The notes beneath the pieces were generated by a model, which saw only the letters and a program-made list of their open reading frames with translations, did not search any database and was not told the origin of the DNA. DNA of 64,000 bases from NCBI RefSeq assembly GCF_954871325.1, contig NC_088776.1:9369985-9433984 (forward strand), in the 5' to 3' direction. Both the position numbers and the translations under genes were made by a program. Origin of the DNA: Gordionus sp. m RMFG-2023 (taxonomy: Eukaryota; Nematomorpha; Gordioida; Chordodea; Parachordodidae). Positions 60,222 to 64,000 of the stretch are shown here, piece by piece (the stretch's first letter is position 1; the number at the start of each line of letters is the position of its first letter).

Positions 60222-60383
60222 ATGTTTTGTGTGAACTACCAAGATTTTTGCGATCTGCTTTGGAATCATATTAGAGTAATTTGCATTGATATGCTAGGGT
60301 GGCAAAAACAAGAGCGCACACTAGCATATCATAATAAGTGGGATTTTGGATGTTGTTCAAATTCACTTCTTAGTTTGAATTAG
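60222..60383 (+). CDS. small open frame, 53 codons, over an inverted repeat
   Basis: ATG to TAG, with MFCVNYQDFCDLLWNHIRVI and then CIDMLGWQKQERTLAYHNKW. Rich in Cys/Trp with codons richer than the flanks. The DNA includes an 11-bp inverted repeat (tgatatgctag at 60288, ctagcatatca at 60321), which constrains part of the frame. Coding status is uncertain. Confidence 0.28.
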   Translation: MFCVNYQDFCDLLWNHIRVICIDMLGWQKQERTLAYHNKWDFGCCSNSLLSLN

Positions 60384-60769
60384 TTTAACTACGAATTAAT
60401 TGACATAAAATTTAATTTGAAGAATCGGGTAGTTATTAAATATTTATATGTTCACCTTGTTTCGCATAATGAATGTTGAGTAATCAAATGCCTTATTTTG
60501 TTGCTAATTTTAAAAATTTTTACTATTTCCTATTTCGTATCTAAATTCAGACTAGGAGATATATACAATTGAATGAAAACACTTTGTCAATCTTTAATTC
60601 ATTTTTAAACTATATTTTTTCTTCCCTGACCTATTTCCACATCCATCACAACCTCTTCCAGTTATGGTAATTCTTAAATTATATTTCATGCATGTAAACG
60701 GTATATAGCAACTAGAAATCTGAAATGAGAGGATTTTTAACCTGCTTGTTAACGCTAATTCATTCTATA

Positions 60770-60977
60770 GGGGGGGGGGGGGGTCTAGAAAATTTAAACA
60801 TTTGGGTAAACTAGAAAATAATTTAAAATCAATGAGCCTGGCGATGGCCGTGTGAATTTGAAATATTTTTGGGCCAAACGAGCAGAACAATTTAATAAAA
60901 ATCATTTTTTTTAAATATTGCATATTTTATAGGTTTTATATTCAGTCGATATGTCATAATTTCTAGTGACGCTACTG
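60770..60977. repeat. partial relative of the 22.5 kb TIR element
   Basis: Begins with a run of 14 G. The stretch gtgtgaatttgaaatatttt followed by tgggccaaacgagcagaac matches gcatgtgaatttttaatatt followed by ttctggtcaaaatgagcag at 22.66 kb. The right edge ctagtgacgctactg resembles a MITE end of the 31.1 kb family, so two families may meet here. Confidence 0.5.
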
Positions 60978-62030
60978 AAGATTGTAGGAGATATTATGGC
61001 ACACCAATTTTTACTGGCTAGGGGAAACCAATTGTATACGCATCAAGGACACTTTCGACGGCTGAAAAAAATTTCGCCACTATTAATCGGGAGTCTTTGA
61101 CGACCTGTTCGCTAGCGAGAAGTTCCACCAATATATAGCAACATTTTATTTTGGTTACAGATCACAAATCTTTAGAATATATCTTTGGTGAAAGAAACCT
61201 AAATAAAATAAAATAAGAGACAAAGCTATTAAATTATGACTATGAGAAATTCATAGACCTGGAAATGAAAACAAATGTTCCGACGCTTTATCCTGTTTAG
61301 AGGTAAAGAAAGCATAAATCAATGAGTTTGCAAAAAAATCGTAGATGAAAGCAGAGAATTAAAGATCAGTTTAATATGAGATATATCTTTCGCTCGTGAA
61401 ACGAGGAACGATATCAATATGAAAGAGATTATTAAATTAATTAAAAATCTTGGTATATCGATAATGTAAATAATTATTTGGAGATTTTAAAAAAATTTAT
61501 TTTAATTAAAGATAATGCTTCGTTCGAAGAAGGATTATTATTTTATAATGATGGGATATTTTAAGAAAGAGATTTTAAATCTTATTCATCAAGGGTATCC
61601 TGGGATAGTGGGGATGACATTATTATGCAGATACTATGTTTTTTTGGCAAATCTTTATCTTGAATTTGGATAAACAAAAGGTTTGGGTAGAAAACGAAAG
61701 GGCTAAGGGATGGCATGAAAGGACAGTTGTTCAATGGAAAAGTTTGATATTGTGTGATCTTGAGTCTGAGAATATTGTAAAAAAACAAGCAGCCTACAAA
61801 CTGAGGGATGCTCAAGTACAAGCGAAGGAAATACCCATAACAATGACTGAAGATTTGGACAATGCAGAACATAATGGAAATACAATTTTAAAAAAAGAGT
61901 TTCGAAACCTCCACTACGTTATCATTACGAATTCAATTTGTAGTGGAGAGAACTGTAATGTATTGATTTTAATTAAATTGTATTTTGTTTTAGAATACAA
62001 TTTACTCAATGATATGTTAATTGATTGATT
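60978..62030 (+). mobile_element. fossil Ty3/Gypsy-like LTR retrotransposon, pol fragment
   Basis: Plus-strand fragments in pol order. An RNase H part at about 61.03-61.29 kb contains PIVYASRTLSTAEKNFATIN and LVTDHKSLEYIFGERN. An integrase zinc-binding part follows near 61.57-61.63 kb. The integrase C-terminal region lies in the frame 61636-62028 (VWVENERAKGWHERTVVQWK). The element is clearly broken and incomplete, with several breaks. No LTRs or primer-binding site were recognised, and it looks old. Confidence 0.72.
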
Positions 62031-62530
62031 ATTGTAAATGTACTCACGATTTTTACATAATCTATTATATCTTAAACACCACATATAGATATTTATCAAA
62101 TGTACCTAAAATCTTGAAAAGGGGTTTCCCGTTCAAGTTTTTAGACTAGTTTTCGAACATTCTGTTTGCGGTTTCAATCACTCTTAAAGCAGTCATAAAA
62201 TTTTAAGTAATAAGTAAAACCTTGAAAATGAGTCACCCAACATTGCAAACTATTTGAATATAAGAATTTTGCACTATTGTTAGTCAGGAACCTGTTCCTG
62301 TTTAAAATGGGTTCCACCTTACTGAATGATATTCCAATTCTGAATATAATTTTTTTTTAAAAAAGGATTCTGGTTCCACACTTTGTCATTTTTTCAAGGA
62401 ATCTTATTAAAATTGTATTTTTATTAAAACGCCTTCGATTAAAGTATGTAATAGGCAAAATTATTTTATATAACAAATAAAATTATATATAAATTATTTT
62501 TAAAGTAACAGCAATGTAATTACATATACA

Positions 62531-63735
62531 CATAGGCGTAGCCAGGATTTTCCTAAGGGGGGAATTGAAAAATTACTGGGGGCTTTGCCCCCAGACCCTA
62601 TTTTTTTTGAGGGGGGGGGGCTTTGGCTCGCTTTTGCCCGGCCTTCGCCTGGGTTACCTTAGTCTATATATAGTCATAAAATATTTTTACAAGATAGGAG
62701 GTTATTTTTAATAAAAAAATTGGAATAAAAAATATGAAATATTTTTTTATTAGTTTATATAAAGTATAATAAATAACTTGTATATGCATTAATATAAAAG
62801 CATGGTAATAATTTATTCCAAACAAGTATAAGAAATTTATTTATAAAAAAAGACATATAGATGATATTCCTCTATTTTATAGAATTCATTACAAAATACT
62901 AGGTAAAATTCCACTTTTAAAGACATATTTGATATTAGAGAATATATTACAGTTAATATTTTAACAAATTTTACTAATCAATGCTCTTGATAATAAATAT
63001 AGCAACAATTTGCATTCAATTATTCAACGCCATCTATTTATTTTTATTAAAAAATGATTTTAAATATTAATCTTTATATTATTCATCCCATAATGTCTTT
63101 AAAAGATATTTTCTGATGTCCTTATCAATATTTTATAGTTTTCTGTAAAATATATAATTCACAATATTGGTAAAAATTACTTGATTGTCATATGATAATT
63201 GATAATATTAGATATACTGTAAATCTACGACATATAATATCCCACTGTTTGTATTGTGCTTTAATTTTTTTATTTAATTTATGGTTTAATTTTATCAATA
63301 GTTTTATAATTATATTTTACTTTTTTTAAGATAAATAAATTAATATTTCTCACTTTATAAAAATTATATTTGGTATATTATATTATTTAGTAATTTTATG
63401 GATCTAAATAATTATAATACATTTCACTTTTGTCTTAAGACTTATCTTTAGCTTATATTCCATTTCTTAAAAAACATTTTTGGTTCACTTTTTTTATATA
63501 TAAATGCTTTTTTCCAAAAATGTACAAATTATGATGAATAGTTTTATGAAAAAATCAACTTTTACATTCTTTCTTTCAAATTATTGTTCAAGATATTTGC
63601 ATACATTTTGGGAGTCAGGGAGTGGGGGGAGGACTAAGGAGGATATTTTTTATTAGCTTAAAATGATATTCACAAAAAGTGATAAATTTCTGAAGGGGGG
63701 ATTTCCCCTTACCCTCTTCCCTGGCCACCCCTATG
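62531..63735. mobile_element. non-autonomous hAT, 1205 bp, with 8-bp target duplication
   Basis: The ends are cataggcgtagccaggattt and the inverse of ccctggccacccctatg. A perfect 8-bp duplication, catataca, sits at 62523-62530 and 63736-63743. The subterminal hairpin (gggggctttgcccccag) and the tttattagcttaaaatgat motif place it in the same family as 43473-45037, in the opposite orientation. I see no transposase frame; the interior is A+T-rich. Confidence 0.85.
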
Positions 63736-63849
63736 CATATACATATTTGTTATAAGTTCCTTTTTGTAAAATATTACTATTAACTATAATAACTAGTTAC
63801 ATATTTGAAGATATAACTTGTATTGTAACTAACTAATAGTAATATTTAA

Positions 63850-64000
63850 ACAGGAGCAGGAGCTCAAGCCCAATAAATATTTGATTAGAAACCTTAAAAA
63901 TTTCTTTTATACCATTAAAAAAAGGTAAGTTAAAAATAAAATAAAAAATGAATAATGTTAGGTAAAAGGTAATTTTGAAAATAATTTTAAGAATTTTTGA
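63850..64000. mobile_element. hAT-type MITE of the 10.3 kb family, cut by the window edge
   Basis: The stretch ataatgttaggtaaaaggta followed by attttgaaaataatttta matches the interior of 10338-10582. The left end probably lies near caggagcaggagctcaagcc at about 63852. Confidence 0.55.

Noticed and set aside
61582-61885. Minus-strand frames of 96 and 60 residues
   Set aside because: Antisense shadows of the retroelement fossil on the plus strand.

Overview
The window is very A+T-rich eukaryotic DNA with spliced genes, short introns, long pure microsatellites and many DNA-transposon fossils. The recognisable proteins (a P5B-type ATPase, a secreted antistasin-like peptide, hAT, mariner and Ty3/Gypsy remains) point to an invertebrate animal. 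I cannot name the phylum from the sequence. There are no bacterial-style operons, CRISPR arrays, rRNA or convincing tRNA genes. Coding exons are short and slightly richer in G+C than their surroundings. I found most of them by matching an open frame to GT/AG splice sites with a compatible phase.

Layout. 0-3.8 kb holds the 3' end of a P5B ATPase (ATP13A-like) gene on the + strand, with a 3.2 kb last intron that carries a possible alternative last exon. 6.1-6.8 kb is a broken integrase-type transposon relic, and 7.2-7.8 kb is a degenerate satellite. 8.6-9.0 kb is a complete two-exon gene for a 71-residue secreted antistasin-like peptide. 10.2-11.7 kb is a decayed hAT transposon carrying two younger MITEs. 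12-20 kb is mostly repeats with a few unassigned coding-like islands. 20-22 kb holds two very long microsatellites. 20.4-26.4 kb has scattered + strand exons of unidentified genes, including a pair of look-alike last exons. 27.2-29.2 kb (+, 'gene A') and 35.1-41.2 kb (-, 'gene B') are two convergent, spliced, asparagine-rich genes that share a short C-terminal motif (W-x-x-S-Y-x-D-L-x-V-P-L). Between them lie MITEs and a decayed minus-strand coding region.

41.3-47.6 kb is a nest of transposons: an hAT inside a mariner inside or beside another hAT, plus further MITEs. 52-59 kb carries a TIR element, a tandem repeat, an hAT with a GC-rich MITE inside it, and a possible pogo-like element split by another hAT. 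60.7-62.0 kb is a broken Ty3/Gypsy retroelement relic, and 62.5-63.7 kb is a non-autonomous hAT with perfect 8-bp target duplications.

Four hAT-type insertions have identical 8-bp duplications in addition to the 10.3 kb MITE, and another has an imperfect one; together they give a relative order of insertion. The host genes show no common pathway. The most interesting unexplained signal is the gene A / gene B pair and their shared motif.
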